Shown here: piece by piece, positions 15,000 through 24,900 of the stretch
How the letters are laid out: every line of letters begins with the position of its first letter
How positions within the stretch are numbered: the stretch's first letter is position 1
Origin: Bacteroidales bacterium
GTDB lineage: Bacteria > Bacteroidota > Bacteroidia > Bacteroidales > UBA932
Length of the DNA stretch: 38,803 bases
Direction: 5' to 3'
Assembly (NCBI GenBank): GCA_028686425.1
Contig: JAQUBZ010000023.1
Span: 1-38,803 of the forward strand
Notes under the pieces: model-generated
Told to the model about the DNA's origin: nothing
Databases searched by the model: none
The model's input: only the letters and a program-made list of their open reading frames with translations
Program-made: the position numbers and the translations under genes

Positions 15000-17366
15000 G
15001 ATGCAGACGGTGTTAAAAGCCTTACTAATGATATTACCATGGTGGCCAATGAAGCCGTGGATGTCGCTATCGAAAATATTTCGGTAGCCGACAATTTGCG
15101 TCCCGATTCAGCCTCTTTGACAGGCACTACTATTTCACAACCCGGCTCAACCTTGAGGCCTCCTTTTGATTTTCGTGTAGCCAGATTGCCGTTCATATAG
15201 ACGATATACGTCTTATTCTTTCTGGCCTGTTTGATATATCCCCCTGCCTGTTCTATATAGTCGCTTACAGAATAGCCCGGATTATAAGTGACTACATTTC
15301 TGTAAAGAACGCCACCCGATATGGTGACAGTATTGTTCATTTTAGGAACTCTTATTACATCCCCGTCTCTGATGACAATATCGGCGTATGAGCCCGGAGA
15401 GTCCATTGCGGCATCCATATCGATTCCGATGGTGAAAGTCCGTTTCAAATCGGATGCATCGAATGTGGTACTGTCCCCCGCTTTATGCCTTGCATATTCA
15501 AGTGCCACCATGGTTCGCGCATACTCTTCTTCTGTCAGACGCCGTTCAAGAACGCACCCTTTGATATAGGCATCTGAATTGAATCCTCCTGCCTTGAATA
15601 TGACATCGGTAATCCTCACGACATTCTTCTCCATCACATACTGTCCTGGAAATACCACTTCGCCGAGAATAGATATAGTTTGCTGCGGTTTGTAGTTGGG
15701 GGCTGTCCTTACAAATATCGCATCGTATGGCTCAAGAGCAAATTCGATTGCTTCAGGATGCTCCGACAGATTGAAATTAAATACAGTGGATATGGTATCA
15801 GACTCACTTGCACTCCCATCGTTGCTGTTCCTGCGGGCTATGTCGATATTGGACTGTGCCGCTCCTATTGTATATCCGCCGGACATCAGTATCACATCTC
15901 CGAGGGTCATTCCCGGCCTGAAAACAAATGTGTCGGGACGATTCAGCTCCCCTTTGGTATAGACAAATGTGCGGAATGCAAACTCTCCGGTGGAAAAGAG
16001 CCTTACCTTATCATCGTTTTTGAGGGCAACATCCTCTTCTCCTGACATCACATCTTTAACGCTGAAATTAACGAATATAGGCTCTTTTATATCATTAAGT
16101 CTCTCAATATAACCTCTTTCAAGATATGTATCCTCTTTTATCCCCCCCTGCAGAGAGTATCAGTTGACGGAGAGTCATAAGTGAATCCGATATCGCATAA
16201 TTTCCCGGATGCCAGACCGCTCCGGCTATAGTAATTTCATTTTTATTCTCATCTATGTTGGACGGAACGGTGACAATATCCCCGTTGGAGAGAGCCAATG
16301 TAGCGAACTGACCGAAATTCAAATCGAAACTTTCCGTCCTTTCACCTTTAACTCTCACTATATGAACCCTTTGCATGTAGGCATCCTTAGCGAAGCCTCC
16401 TGCATAATTGAGAATGTCCGCCACAGTTTCTCCATCCTTAATCTCATATATCATGGCCCTTTTCACTTTTCCATCTACTGTAACGAGATTGCTGTACGGT
16501 CCCACCTTAATCAGGTCATTATCTTCGAGACGTATATTTGCCGAAAAATCCCCGTTTATCACGAAATCGTATAAGTCAAATGACTTGAAAAGCTTGTTAT
16601 TCCTGAATATCTGCACATTACGAATAGACCCGATTTCCGTTGGGCCTCCCGCAAGGTACAAGGCTGAAAATACATTTGATAGAGACGGAAGAGTATATGT
16701 CCCCGGGCGCTCTACATCCCCCACCACATTAACTGAAAACGAGCGGATGCGGCCGAGCGAAATCCGCAGATGGGTATCGGGATTGCTTCCTCTCATCCCC
16801 GAATATATCTTTGAAAGGTGATTTATCAACACTTCCCGGGCACTATCAATGGTTCGGCCTGTCAGATACACAGGACCGAGATCCTGAATCGTGACACTCC
16901 CCTCAGGCGAAATCCGATAAGTCTGATTAAGAAATACCGAACCCCATATATCGATTACGATTTCATCTCCGGCGGCGAGTTTGTAATCGGCCGGTGTCGG
17001 GATATTGTAGCTCGGAATAAAATTCAGTGCCGGTGAGCGGAACAAGTCGTGCCCATAGATTTTGGAAGGCTTGAGAGTAATCCTGTTATATCCTGCATTA
17101 CCGTAAACATCATGTTCTGCCACAGCAGTATTGAGAGTGTCTATCCTTGTAATCTTAGGAACAATCGTAGCCTTATTGCCAACTGTGGCCACCTCACTCC
17201 TGCCTTTCCTCATCATGTCACTAATCTCGCTCTCATTGTAACCGAGAGCACGAGCAGTGGCTTTTGCAGTTTCAATCTCTTCAGCTGTCTGGGCGAAAAC
17301 GCCATAAGTGGTGATTATTATCAATAACAGAGCGGTACAAAGCCTCGCTAATGGTCGTAATTTCAT
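14996..17366 (-). pseudogene. Large SLBB capsule export protein, broken by a +1 G frameshift
   Basis: Two adjacent frames (17366-16119 and the rest to 14996) are one gene. Removing one G from the G7 tract at 16142-16148 joins them in frame as LSAGGIKEDTYLERGYIERL then EPIFVNFSVKDVMSGEE, which reads as normal SLBB sequence and gives about 789 aa, the usual length for this Bacteroidota family. As written, translation leaves the frame at the tract and stops 10 codons later. Seen: signal peptide 1-25, Poly_export region (AAGDEIVIDIWGSVFLNQTY), then repeated SLBB units (VVGDVERPGTYTLP, ITIAGAVWHPGNYAI, ISILGEVVFPGQYVM, VTISGGVLYRNVV), and a C-terminal hydrophobic helix. It would be the outer-membrane channel paired with the Wzz protein. 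This could be a true off state, a mutation or a sequencing error. Confidence 0.88.
16142..16148 (-). repeat. G7 homopolymer at the SLBB frameshift
   Basis: Seven C on the plus strand, so seven G in the coding strand. Six G would restore the frame of the SLBB gene. The tract lies at the junction of the two frames. Confidence 0.9.
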
Positions 17367-17432
17367 CTTTATTAAATAGTTGTTAAATTATGTCTGATGA
17401 TTTGAAGTCGTTCAATTAAAAATTGGCATCTT

Positions 17433-17440
17433 CAAAGTTA
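17433..17440 (-). promoter_or_regulatory. -7 box for the export operon
   Basis: The minus strand reads TAACTTTG (TAnnTTTG) with a TTTG 17 bp upstream as a possible -33. Transcription would begin about 60 nt before the SLBB start at 17366 and could run through the Wzz, Wza, Wzc and CpsB genes. The 162-bp gap holds nothing else recognised. Confidence 0.5.
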
Positions 17441-17528
17441 ACAAAACTATTTGAAAACAAAAACATTGTTGCACAGAATGCAGTATAAAGTACATTTTTA
17501 GAATTGTCCCGGCAAGGTCACAAACGGT

Positions 17529-19034
17529 CTAAAGTGTCAGAAATTTCACTCCTACAGAGCAACTTATGTTGTCACGATACAGCTGTCCCTTATCGAAATA
17601 GAAGCCGTAAGTCACCACAAACGGCACTCTTCCCCATTGCGGAAGTTCTCCGTCCAGTCCGAACGAGAGTTGACGCGGAGCAGAATCGAACTTCTTGTTT
17701 GTCTGTCGATACTTCCCGTAATTTCTTGTATATGTCACCATGAGGCGGTATGGAGCCACTTTAGCTATCTTTCCCTTTATCCCGAAGTGGTGACCTGTCA
17801 ATCTGTTGTTATCGAGAGAGATGAGAGGAAGCCCCATGATTTGTCCATAATTGGTCCAGCCTGAACGGTAGGTGCTGTGACCGAAATAGCTGTCACAACC
17901 TCCGAGAATTATTATTCCATAGTGAAGGTCACTCGGATCCTGCTTTGCCTTCTCCTCTTCTGTTGCAGGACGGTCATGAGCCGACCCGGACTGCCATTTG
18001 GTATAGATATACTCATAAATCACATCGCTCACCCACCTGTTCTTGTCGTTATGTCCGAAATAGAGGGACCACACTCCGTCGGGAAAGTTCTGCCACCTGA
18101 TCCCCGAAGCATCCTCGTATGGAGAGTCCTTGGAGAGGCTTATCTTATAATTATCAGCAGTATATGTCAATCTGGCAAGAGTCCTCCCTTTATGGTCACC
18201 AAGCACATTTGCCTGATCTCCCAATTTTGCATCGTCTCCACCCTGTTTGCAAAGCAATATTCTGATATAGTTGCCGAATCCGTTAGGATTTAGAGTTCCG
18301 TCGGGATTTGTGCCGCCCCACATTGCCCAATGGTCGAATCCTGCTGTGATATCCAGCCTCTTCGTTATGTTGAATTTCAGGTAAAATGCCTGATTGTGAA
18401 GCATGGCATGAGCTACATATCTGTTATCAAGCATCATATAGTCTCCGAAACTGCCCCAGACCCAGAGTTTATGAGCCGTCCATGGTACCGCCACCGGATC
18501 GAGAGATATGCCATATCCCGGAAAATTGCGGCTGTTGCCCGACATGATTACACTTCCGTTTGAGACTCCCACACCGTTGAAATCGCCGATATAATCTCCA
18601 TTTTCATCCATTGTCCGATCACTTCCGGTCCCACAGTATCTCATCCCGAGGTCAAGTCTGAGCTTCTTCCAACTTCCGGACACATACAACTGATCTATCA
18701 ATGCCTTGGCCCTGATCGTGGTGGCCGCATCTCCTGAAACCGAACCTTTTTCAGAGTATAACTGCCCCGCGAAAGATGCCCCGTAGGCCCATCCGAAGTC
18801 GCTTTTTCCCTGTTTGAAGCTGTTCATCCCACCGGAATTGATAGCAAGCGTAAGCAGCCCTCCGTTTGAGACGGGCACTATGCCGTGCCTGTTTGTCACA
18901 GCCCAGAATGAAAGAGTATCACCACTCCCGACATATCCGCTCAAAGAAGCGGCAAAGTGCGGCCTGTACTGTCCGAAAGCCGGACACACAACCGCCAACA
19001 ACAACATCGATATAATAATCTTGATTTTCTCCAT
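17529..19034 (-). CDS. Wzi-family capsule assembly protein
   Basis: Predicted outer-membrane beta-barrel of the capsule-assembly Wzi family (PF14052-like), 501 aa. Wzi proteins attach capsule to the cell surface. Seen: signal peptide ending about PAFGQ, an early motif SGDTLSFWAVTNRHGIVP typical of the family, then alternating amphipathic strands rich in Gly, Tyr and Trp (LDITAGFDHWAMWGG, LFYFGHNDKN-like turns), and a final strand ending VGVKFLTL. There are no helices after the signal peptide. Its ATG falls inside the 29-bp direct repeat that borders the DUF3791 cassette, so its own leader is partly repeat sequence. Confidence 0.85.
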   Translation of the reverse strand: MEKIKIIISMLLLAVVCPAFGQYRPHFAASLSGYVGSGDTLSFWAVTNRHGIVPVSNGGLLTLAINSGGMNSFKQGKSDFGWAYGASFAGQLYSEKGSVSGDAATTIRAKALIDQLYVSGSWKKLRLDLGMRYCGTGSDRTMDENGDYIGDFNGVGVSNGSVIMSGNSRNFPGYGISLDPVAVPWTAHKLWVWGSFGDYMMLDNRYVAHAMLHNQAFYLKFNITKRLDITAGFDHWAMWGGTNPDGTLNPNGFGNYIRILLCKQGGDDAKLGDQANVLGDHKGRTLARLTYTADNYKISLSKDSPYEDASGIRWQNFPDGVWSLYFGHNDKNRWVSDVIYEYIYTKWQSGSAHDRPATEEEKAKQDPSDLHYGIIILGGCDSYFGHSTYRSGWTNYGQIMGLPLISLDNNRLTGHHFGIKGKIAKVAPYRLMVTYTRNYGKYRQTNKKFDSAPRQLSFGLDGELPQWGRVPFVVTYGFYFDKGQLYRDNISCSVGVKFLTL

Positions 19035-19059
19035 AACACTACTTCAGGCTTTTAGGGTT
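19031..19059. repeat. 29-bp direct repeat, copy A (over the wzi start)
   Basis: This 29-bp sequence matches 19818-19846 at 28 of 29 positions and contains the wzi start codon. A further short match (CAGTGCC) follows in both copies at a slightly different distance. Confidence 0.88.
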
Positions 19060-19082
19060 GACCAGTGCCCGAATACATTTAA

Positions 19083-19301
19083 TTAAGCCATTTTTCCTGT
19101 ATCAATCTCATTTTTGAGATAAGAATACACATATCCGGGGCTTTGATAGTACAAACCTGTATCAGGATCTTTAAGTTTCTGATAAAGTGTGGAATTGTAC
19201 AATACATCGAGCGCCTCCTCCAACGAAAAGTGCTTATCTTCAATAAGAAGCATCACTAAGTCAGAGGCCATTGACTCTATTGCAAAATCAATTGAACTCA
19301 T
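19083..19301 (-). CDS. Small unknown protein, third member of the DUF3791/DUF3990 cassette
   Basis: 72 aa, no signal peptide or membrane helix, mostly helical by composition. Its start overlaps the stop of the DUF3990 remnant (ATGA), so it belongs to the same operon. The C-terminal half has DPDTGLYYQSPGYVYSYLKNE, a pattern I associate with small proteins next to DUF3990 genes in Bacteroidales. I do not know a function; it may be an accessory antitoxin or adaptor, which is inference from position only. Confidence 0.72.
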   Translation of the reverse strand: MSSIDFAIESMASDLVMLLIEDKHFSLEEALDVLYNSTLYQKLKDPDTGLYYQSPGYVYSYLKNEIDTGKMA

Positions 19302-19530
19302 AATTTTTGAAGATATTTAATAGATAGCTCTGTTCCAAAGAAAAATTGATAAGTAATCCCTTTAATATATTTAATCTCTTCAAGAAATCTTGAAAAATCT
19401 ATATCCCCATTCTCATAGCTTGATTTTCATCCAATGATAGATAAAATCCTTTACCAAAATCTTTATTGGGCTTTGATAATGATAAGTCTATCTTATATAT
19501 CTCGACAATGGATCCATGATAGAGAATCAT
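19298..19530 (-). pseudogene. DUF3990 gene, internally deleted and frameshifted
   Basis: Read on the minus strand from ATG at 19530 (overlapping the DUF3791 stop), 43 codons encode MILYHGS, then KPNKDFGKGFYLSLDENQA, the conserved N-terminus of DUF3990, and end at TAG. In another frame the sequence continues as YENGDIDFSRFLEEIKYIKG then ITYQFFFGTELSIKYLQKL with TGA at 19298, which is the family's C-terminus. Intact members are about 150-170 aa; here about 250 bp of the middle is gone and the frame is lost. DUF3990 is, to my knowledge, an ADP-ribosyltransferase-like family with the YHGS motif near the NAD site. The protein is surely inactive. Confidence 0.85.
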
Positions 19531-19751
19531 ATCAGCGTCCCTCCAAAACGATGGCAATAACCGGCAAGTCCGCTAATAGCATCCTTGAAATCCAAGGTAT
19601 GCATAACGTCATATTGTGTCTGAATAAAACCTACACCTCGATGGGCCTTAATATAGCGATAAGCCTGTACATCAGACAAAGAAAATCTCTTCGCAAACTC
19701 ATTGATGAGAGCGATAACATACTCTATCTTATTTCTATCTGCCTTTTCCAT
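19527..19751 (-). CDS. DUF3791 protein, partner of DUF3990
   Basis: 74-aa protein matching the DUF3791 pattern: NKIEYVIALINEFAKRFSLS, then AYRYIKAHRGV, the QYDVMHTLDF motif and a Gly-rich end. It is always found next to DUF3990 in my knowledge of Bacteroidales, and may act as its antitoxin or adaptor. It looks intact although the DUF3990 gene behind it is broken. A TATCTTTG promoter lies 20 bp upstream. First gene of a three-gene ATGA-coupled operon. Confidence 0.82.
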   Translation of the reverse strand: MEKADRNKIEYVIALINEFAKRFSLSDVQAYRYIKAHRGVGFIQTQYDVMHTLDFKDAISGLAGYCHRFGGTLI

Positions 19752-19770
19752 AATTTTCCATCTCTCCTCA

Positions 19771-19778
19771 CAAAGATA
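19771..19778 (-). promoter_or_regulatory. -7 box of the DUF3791 cassette
   Basis: The minus strand reads TATCTTTG. It lies inside the direct-repeat-bounded cassette, so the cassette carries its own promoter, and is followed by AGGAGAG before the DUF3791 start. Confidence 0.65.
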
Positions 19779-19817
19779 TTATCTTTTATTCAAAACACAA
19801 AACATGCCATTCAAATC

Positions 19818-19846
19818 CCATAACACTACTTCAGGCTTTTGGGGTT
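19818..19846. repeat. 29-bp direct repeat, copy B (downstream of the nucleotidyltransferase gene)
   Basis: Matches copy A at 28 of 29 positions, 787 bp apart in the same direction. It lies 12 bp after the stop of the gene at 19858. Between the copies is the complete DUF3791 cassette with its promoter. Confidence 0.88.
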
Positions 19847-19857
19847 CATAAGGTGGC

Positions 19858-20937
19858 TCAGTGCCTGATTTTGATCTTTTCGATAAACATTTTGACTCCG
19901 GTCCTGATAGAGCGCCATGTTATTTCACCCCAGAATTTGTCGGGGAGCAGATAACCGTACTTCCATCTGTTGCCGGACAATACGGAGAGTGTGTGCTTCA
20001 TCGTCCCCACAAAATTATAATGATCATTTCGGAGCTTTGTCTCGTATATTTCATTCAATACTTTCGCTGCCAACTTCTCATCCGGCTTGCCGATATAACA
20101 CTTTGAAAAGTCAGTTCCAAGCACATCGGCAGCCACTTTTGTAAAGACATTATATGCCGTGAGCATGCCTGTTTCCCTCAAAATATGTTCACACTCAGAC
20201 AGATTGAGCTTATCAAAATCGTTAATAAGAAACAGCCCCCAGTCAACCACATTGCGAATTGACGACCGCCCCTTTGAAAAATGAGATGAAAGATGGCGCA
20301 GTAAAAATATCACATTGAAATCGGCATCGGGAAACAGCAACCCGTCAACATTATGGCACTTGTCAGGTGTGCATATTTTTTGTAGATAGTCGTTAATCAT
20401 CCTGCCGACTTTCATATAAAAGGCAAGAAATATCAGATGATTTTCGACCAATATGCCGTTGATTCTGAACACGCTGTGCTTGTCGTTCTCCATATTGACC
20501 TCAACTCCGCGGTCCTGAACAAGTCTGTTGCTCAAATCAAATTGTCCGAAGGTGTAAATATCAATATCCCCGAATTCTCTATCAGAAGGGTCCGGATAAT
20601 ACGGAGCTAAGGATAATCCTTTCATAATCATCAGTTGAACACCATTATTTTGCAGATACTCCGATAAGGAGTGTGCCGTTTTAATCTGAATCCCAAACTT
20701 GGCATGAATCCTTTCGACTGACACAATCCAATTTAATTTCAAGTCGTGAGGAGGTTGTAACTCATTAGGCAACTGAGTGACAGTATTGAATACAACAGCA
20801 AGCAGCCCGTGATCCTTTGATACATCGTACAATTTCTGCCAATCTTCATCACTCAAATGACTAAAGAGTTCGAGTTTAACGGGCCTGTTCAGCAAGGCCG
20901 TCTGTAATGCACTGAAAAACAGTTCTTTTATCTCCAT
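19858..20937 (-). CDS. Nucleotidyltransferase-like family protein (NTP_transf_5 type)
   Basis: About 359 aa, resembling the uncharacterised nucleotidyltransferase family often found in capsule and exopolysaccharide loci. Seen: helical N-terminus, the motif MKGLSLAPYYPDPSDREFGD ending in GDIDIY with the Asp pair D124/D126 as the probable metal-binding residues, and a helical C-terminal half (FLLRHLSSHFSKG, VVDWGLFLIND). The substrate is unknown. An ATG at 20964 would overlap the upstream gene by 19 bp; the ATG at 20937 lies 8 bp after that gene's stop with AGAGGA before it and starts like its relatives, so I prefer it. Confidence 0.72.
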   Translation of the reverse strand: MEIKELFFSALQTALLNRPVKLELFSHLSDEDWQKLYDVSKDHGLLAVVFNTVTQLPNELQPPHDLKLNWIVSVERIHAKFGIQIKTAHSLSEYLQNNGVQLMIMKGLSLAPYYPDPSDREFGDIDIYTFGQFDLSNRLVQDRGVEVNMENDKHSVFRINGILVENHLIFLAFYMKVGRMINDYLQKICTPDKCHNVDGLLFPDADFNVIFLLRHLSSHFSKGRSSIRNVVDWGLFLINDFDKLNLSECEHILRETGMLTAYNVFTKVAADVLGTDFSKCYIGKPDEKLAAKVLNEIYETKLRNDHYNFVGTMKHTLSVLSGNRWKYGYLLPDKFWGEITWRSIRTGVKMFIEKIKIRH

Positions 20938-20945
20938 ATTATCCT

Positions 20946-21923
20946 CTATCTGTGGTCGTTCCATCCGAATGGATGTGGAGCAAGAGGCAATTTTGCCAAA
21001 GGATGGTAATCACCTTTAAGCCCGATCGGAGTTGCATTTCTTATATCGCTTACTATCTGAATGCAGCTGCGTGCCTCACTGATTCTGAAACCTTCACCGG
21101 CAAGGATTTTCCGATAGCTTTTGGTGTGAAGCTCGGTAAACCCGGCACTGAATTCAAACTCTTCCCCGTCAATGTTCAGTGTACGATATGTACGTTTTTC
21201 TCCCTGAACCGCATTTTCAGGGAGATTGTCTCCATTTATGCTCAAAAAATATCTCACACGCGCTTTTTCAAGTCCGAGATAACCTGCAACACGATCATGG
21301 CTCATGACATGCACAATATTCTCTTTTACAGGACCGAACACCCATTGAAGCATATCGTAGAAATGAACGCCTATATTGGTGGCGACACCTCCGCTCTTGT
21401 GAATATCGCCTTTCCACGAAGTGTAATACCATTTGCCGCGTGATGTAATATATGTCAGGTCAACATCATACACCTTGTCTTTCGGCCCTTCATCCACTTT
21501 CTTTTTAAGTGCGATTATCGAATCGTGCAGTCTGAGTTGAAGAATATTGTAAGCCTTGTGGCCTGTTTTCTCCTCCATCTGCATCAGATTGTCGATATTG
21601 TAAGGATTCAGGGCGACAGGTTTTTCACAAATCACATCGCATCCGAGTCTCAATCCATATCTGATGAAAGCGTCATGTGTATAATTCGGTGTACAGATAG
21701 AGACCCAGTCCAATTTGCCGTCACTCTGCATAAGCTTTGAGCAATATCTGTCAAACTGCTCATTTTCAGTGAAGAATGAAGCCTCAGGGAAGTAACTGTC
21801 CATGATGCCGACACTGTCAAACTTGTCATAAGCTGCAATCAGGTCGTTTCCGGTATCCTTTATCGCTCTCAGATGTCTCGGGGCAATATATCCTGCCGCC
21901 CCTATTAATGCAAAATCAGCCAT
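20946..21923 (-). CDS. Gfo/Idh/MocA oxidoreductase, WlbA/WbpB-like
   Basis: NAD-dependent sugar dehydrogenase of 325 aa, closest by motif to WlbA/WbpB, which oxidises C3 of UDP-GlcNAc uronic acid on the way to UDP-2,3-diacetamido sugars. Seen: Rossmann start FALIGAAGYIAPRHLRAI, SICTPNYTHD, the catalytic-Lys motif CEKPVALNP (K101), LQLRLHDSI, and KGDIHKSGGVATNIGVHFYD with the substrate-site His. The AAGYIAPRH variant is characteristic of this subgroup. The aminotransferase and N-acetyltransferase partners of that pathway are not recognised in the window, though a WecB-type epimerase is. It begins 2 bp after the FAD/Fe-S gene. Confidence 0.83.
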   Translation of the reverse strand: MADFALIGAAGYIAPRHLRAIKDTGNDLIAAYDKFDSVGIMDSYFPEASFFTENEQFDRYCSKLMQSDGKLDWVSICTPNYTHDAFIRYGLRLGCDVICEKPVALNPYNIDNLMQMEEKTGHKAYNILQLRLHDSIIALKKKVDEGPKDKVYDVDLTYITSRGKWYYTSWKGDIHKSGGVATNIGVHFYDMLQWVFGPVKENIVHVMSHDRVAGYLGLEKARVRYFLSINGDNLPENAVQGEKRTYRTLNIDGEEFEFSAGFTELHTKSYRKILAGEGFRISEARSCIQIVSDIRNATPIGLKGDYHPLAKLPLAPHPFGWNDHR

Positions 21924-21925
21924 AT

Positions 21926-24900
21926 CTATTTAATTTTTAACCATTTATACAATATTTCAATAGGATGGACGGCATGCACTCCTGTTCCATCCGATATTTG
22001 CTGCCTGCATGAAGTTCCGGGAGCCGCCACAAATACGGGAGTTGTCCCGTCATCCGCATTTACAGCCTTTCGTACAGCCGGAAACAATACCATCTCTCCT
22101 ATCTCGAGTGAAGTCCCGTAATGCTCTTTTTCATACCCGAAAGAGCCTGCCATTCCACAGCATCCGCTTGGAATAACATTGATTTTCAAACCTTTAGGCA
22201 GTCTCAAAATATCAGCCGTCTTTTCTATCCCTACTAAAGATTTCTGATGACAATGTCCGTGAAGCCAGACTTCTGCGATGTCGTCTTTGAATTCGGAGGC
22301 GGTAATATTTCCTTTTTCGACTTCTCTCATCAAAAACTCGTCATACAACAGGCAATTCAAGGCAAGATTTTTAGCTTTCTCCCTCATCTGCGGATCAACC
22401 AGATCGGGATATTCATCTCTGAAAGACAATATACATGAAGGCTCTATTCCGACAAGAGGAGTATTTTCAGAAATAACATTCTGCAGTAAAGTCACATTTT
22501 TGACGGCAAACTTGCGTGCGAGCTTAAGGCACCCCTTTGAGATTGCTGCACGACCGCTTTCGACGTGTTTCGGAATCTCCACCTCATATCCGAGCCTTAC
22601 AAGCAGTCTGTAGAACGTCAGTCCGAGTTCTGCCTCCTGACAGTCGGTAAATTCATCGGCGAAAAGATAAACCTTGCCCTTGGATGCAACATGACTGCCA
22701 TGTTGAGCTGAACACTTCTTGTGATTTTCATGGCGGACAAGAGCCCTCATCGAACATCTTGACAAGGCAGGAATCTCTCTCTCCGCTGAAAATCCGATAA
22801 TCTTTTTGATTATCTCCGAAGATAAATCCCACTTGGCGAAAACGTTGTACAGAGGACGGACCGATCTTCCAAGTCTCTCTATTTCAGCCATTCTCGCCAC
22901 CATATATGAGCGGAATGGAGTTCCCGACACATCGTGCCGATGCTGAAGTATTTCAGCCCTTATGCGTGTCATATCGACATTTGAAGGGCATTCGCTTCTG
23001 CACCCCTTGCACGCAAGGCATGAATCGAGCATGGCGGCAATTTCGGGAGAAGAAAATATGCTCCGGTTGTTACCGCCGCCCGCGGAAGAGAAGCCGTTTG
23101 CACTCTTTCCGAATGCGGGACTGTCCCACCCGTGTGTGAGGATTTCCCTCAAAATGTTGGCACGTGAGCGTGTTGATAGGAGTTCATCTCCCGAAACTTT
23201 GTACGCAGGGCAGAGCGTACCTCCGAAAAGATTCGATTTTCGACAATCACCGGCACCGTTGCACTGCTCGATGGAGCACATCATAGCGTGGAGTTGCGAT
23301 TTTGCACCGGTCGCACCGGCAATCCTGCACTCGTCAAAAGCTGCCTTCCAATTGAAATATGTCGTACTCTTGTATCCTTTTTCTCCTTCTAACTCTCTTT
23401 CAACGGCATATTGCTGATCTGCATCATACCTCAAGAATGTATCCATCGGTGCCGTGTCAACAATTTTGCCCATATTGAACACACCATCGGGATCCCAGCA
23501 TTTCTTTACATCCCTCATCAGCTGATACACCTTCTCTCCATACATAAGAGGGATAAATTCCCCTCTCAAACGACCATCTCCGTGCTCTCCGCTCAAGCTG
23601 CCTCTGTATTTTTTCACTAACAGTGCAGTCTCGACCGCAACTTTCCTGAAAAGGAGACGATCATGTTCCGTTTTCAGGTTTAAAACAGGTCTCAGATGAA
23701 GCTCTCCCGTACCGATATGGGCGTGATAAACGCAGCTCAGACCGTATTTGGCAAGCATTTTGCCAAAATCATCCATATACTCGGGCAGCCTCTGAGGAAT
23801 CACGGCCGTATCTTCTATCACCCCCACAGGCTTTGCATCCCCCTTCATACCCGAAAGAAGACCTAAAGCCGACTTTCTCAAATTCCATACTTTTGCAGTT
23901 TCTGCACCGTAAACTCTTGTACAACGATAGACCAACTCCTTACTGTCGCCGCCTTTCATAAGATCTGATTCAAGTGCATCAGCCTTGTAATCAATCTCTT
24001 CGCGGCTCTCTCCCCTCAATTCAACTATCAGAATGGCGGCAGGATCTCCATTTACAAAAGTTCTGTTTCTGCTCTGTTCCGGATTATCTTTGCTGAGCTG
24101 AAGGACATTGCTGTCCATAAGCTCCACAGCTGCAGGATTATGCCTTAGAGCCACGAGATTGGCTCGAAAACTCTTCTGAAGTGTATCACAATGAGCGCAA
24201 ACCACCATCTGCTCCTTTGGTGGAAGGGGATCAAGTGAAACCTTGATTTCAGTGATGAAAGCAAGAGTCCCCTCACTCCCGGCGAGCAATTTACATAAGT
24301 TTATTGTCCTATCTTCTAATGGTTTACCATCATCCTGCAACCCTTCAATCACCTCATCTATCGCATATCCGCAACTGCGCCTTTTCAGACTCCTGTCGGG
24401 ATAATTGTCGGCAATAAGGCTGCATGTATCTTTGTCAGAGGCAAAACCGGACAGCTGATCATATATGGATTGCACAAAAGGAGACCTTCCGGAAGTTCCC
24501 TCTCTTTCTTCCTTAAACGTCACGACTTCCCCATTGGAAAGCACTCCCCGAGCCTCGACAACATGATCTCTTGTGCTGCCGTAAACCAAAGAGTGAGAGC
24601 CGCATGAGTTATTTCCGAACATCCCTCCGATACAACATCTGTTGGAAGTCGAAGTCTCCGGACTGAAAAACAATCCATATTCCCGGCATGCAAGATTCAG
24701 CTCATCGAGGACAACTCCCGGTTGAACCACAGCGTATCGTTCTGCAGGATTAATCTCTACAATTCTGTTCATAAACTTGCTGACATCCACCACAATACCA
24801 CTTCCGACCACCTGACCTGCGATAGATGTACCACCCGCACGCGGTATCAGAAACGTACCACGCTCCTTCGCAACCCTGACCAGCTCAACAATATCGTCCT

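Noticed and set aside
16052-16165. Programmed ribosomal frameshifting at the SLBB junction
   Set aside because: The required shift is +1 over a G-run with no classic slippery heptamer or stimulator seen, and the gene family is normally encoded in one frame. Homopolymer length change is simpler. Polymerase slippage on the G7 tract remains possible.
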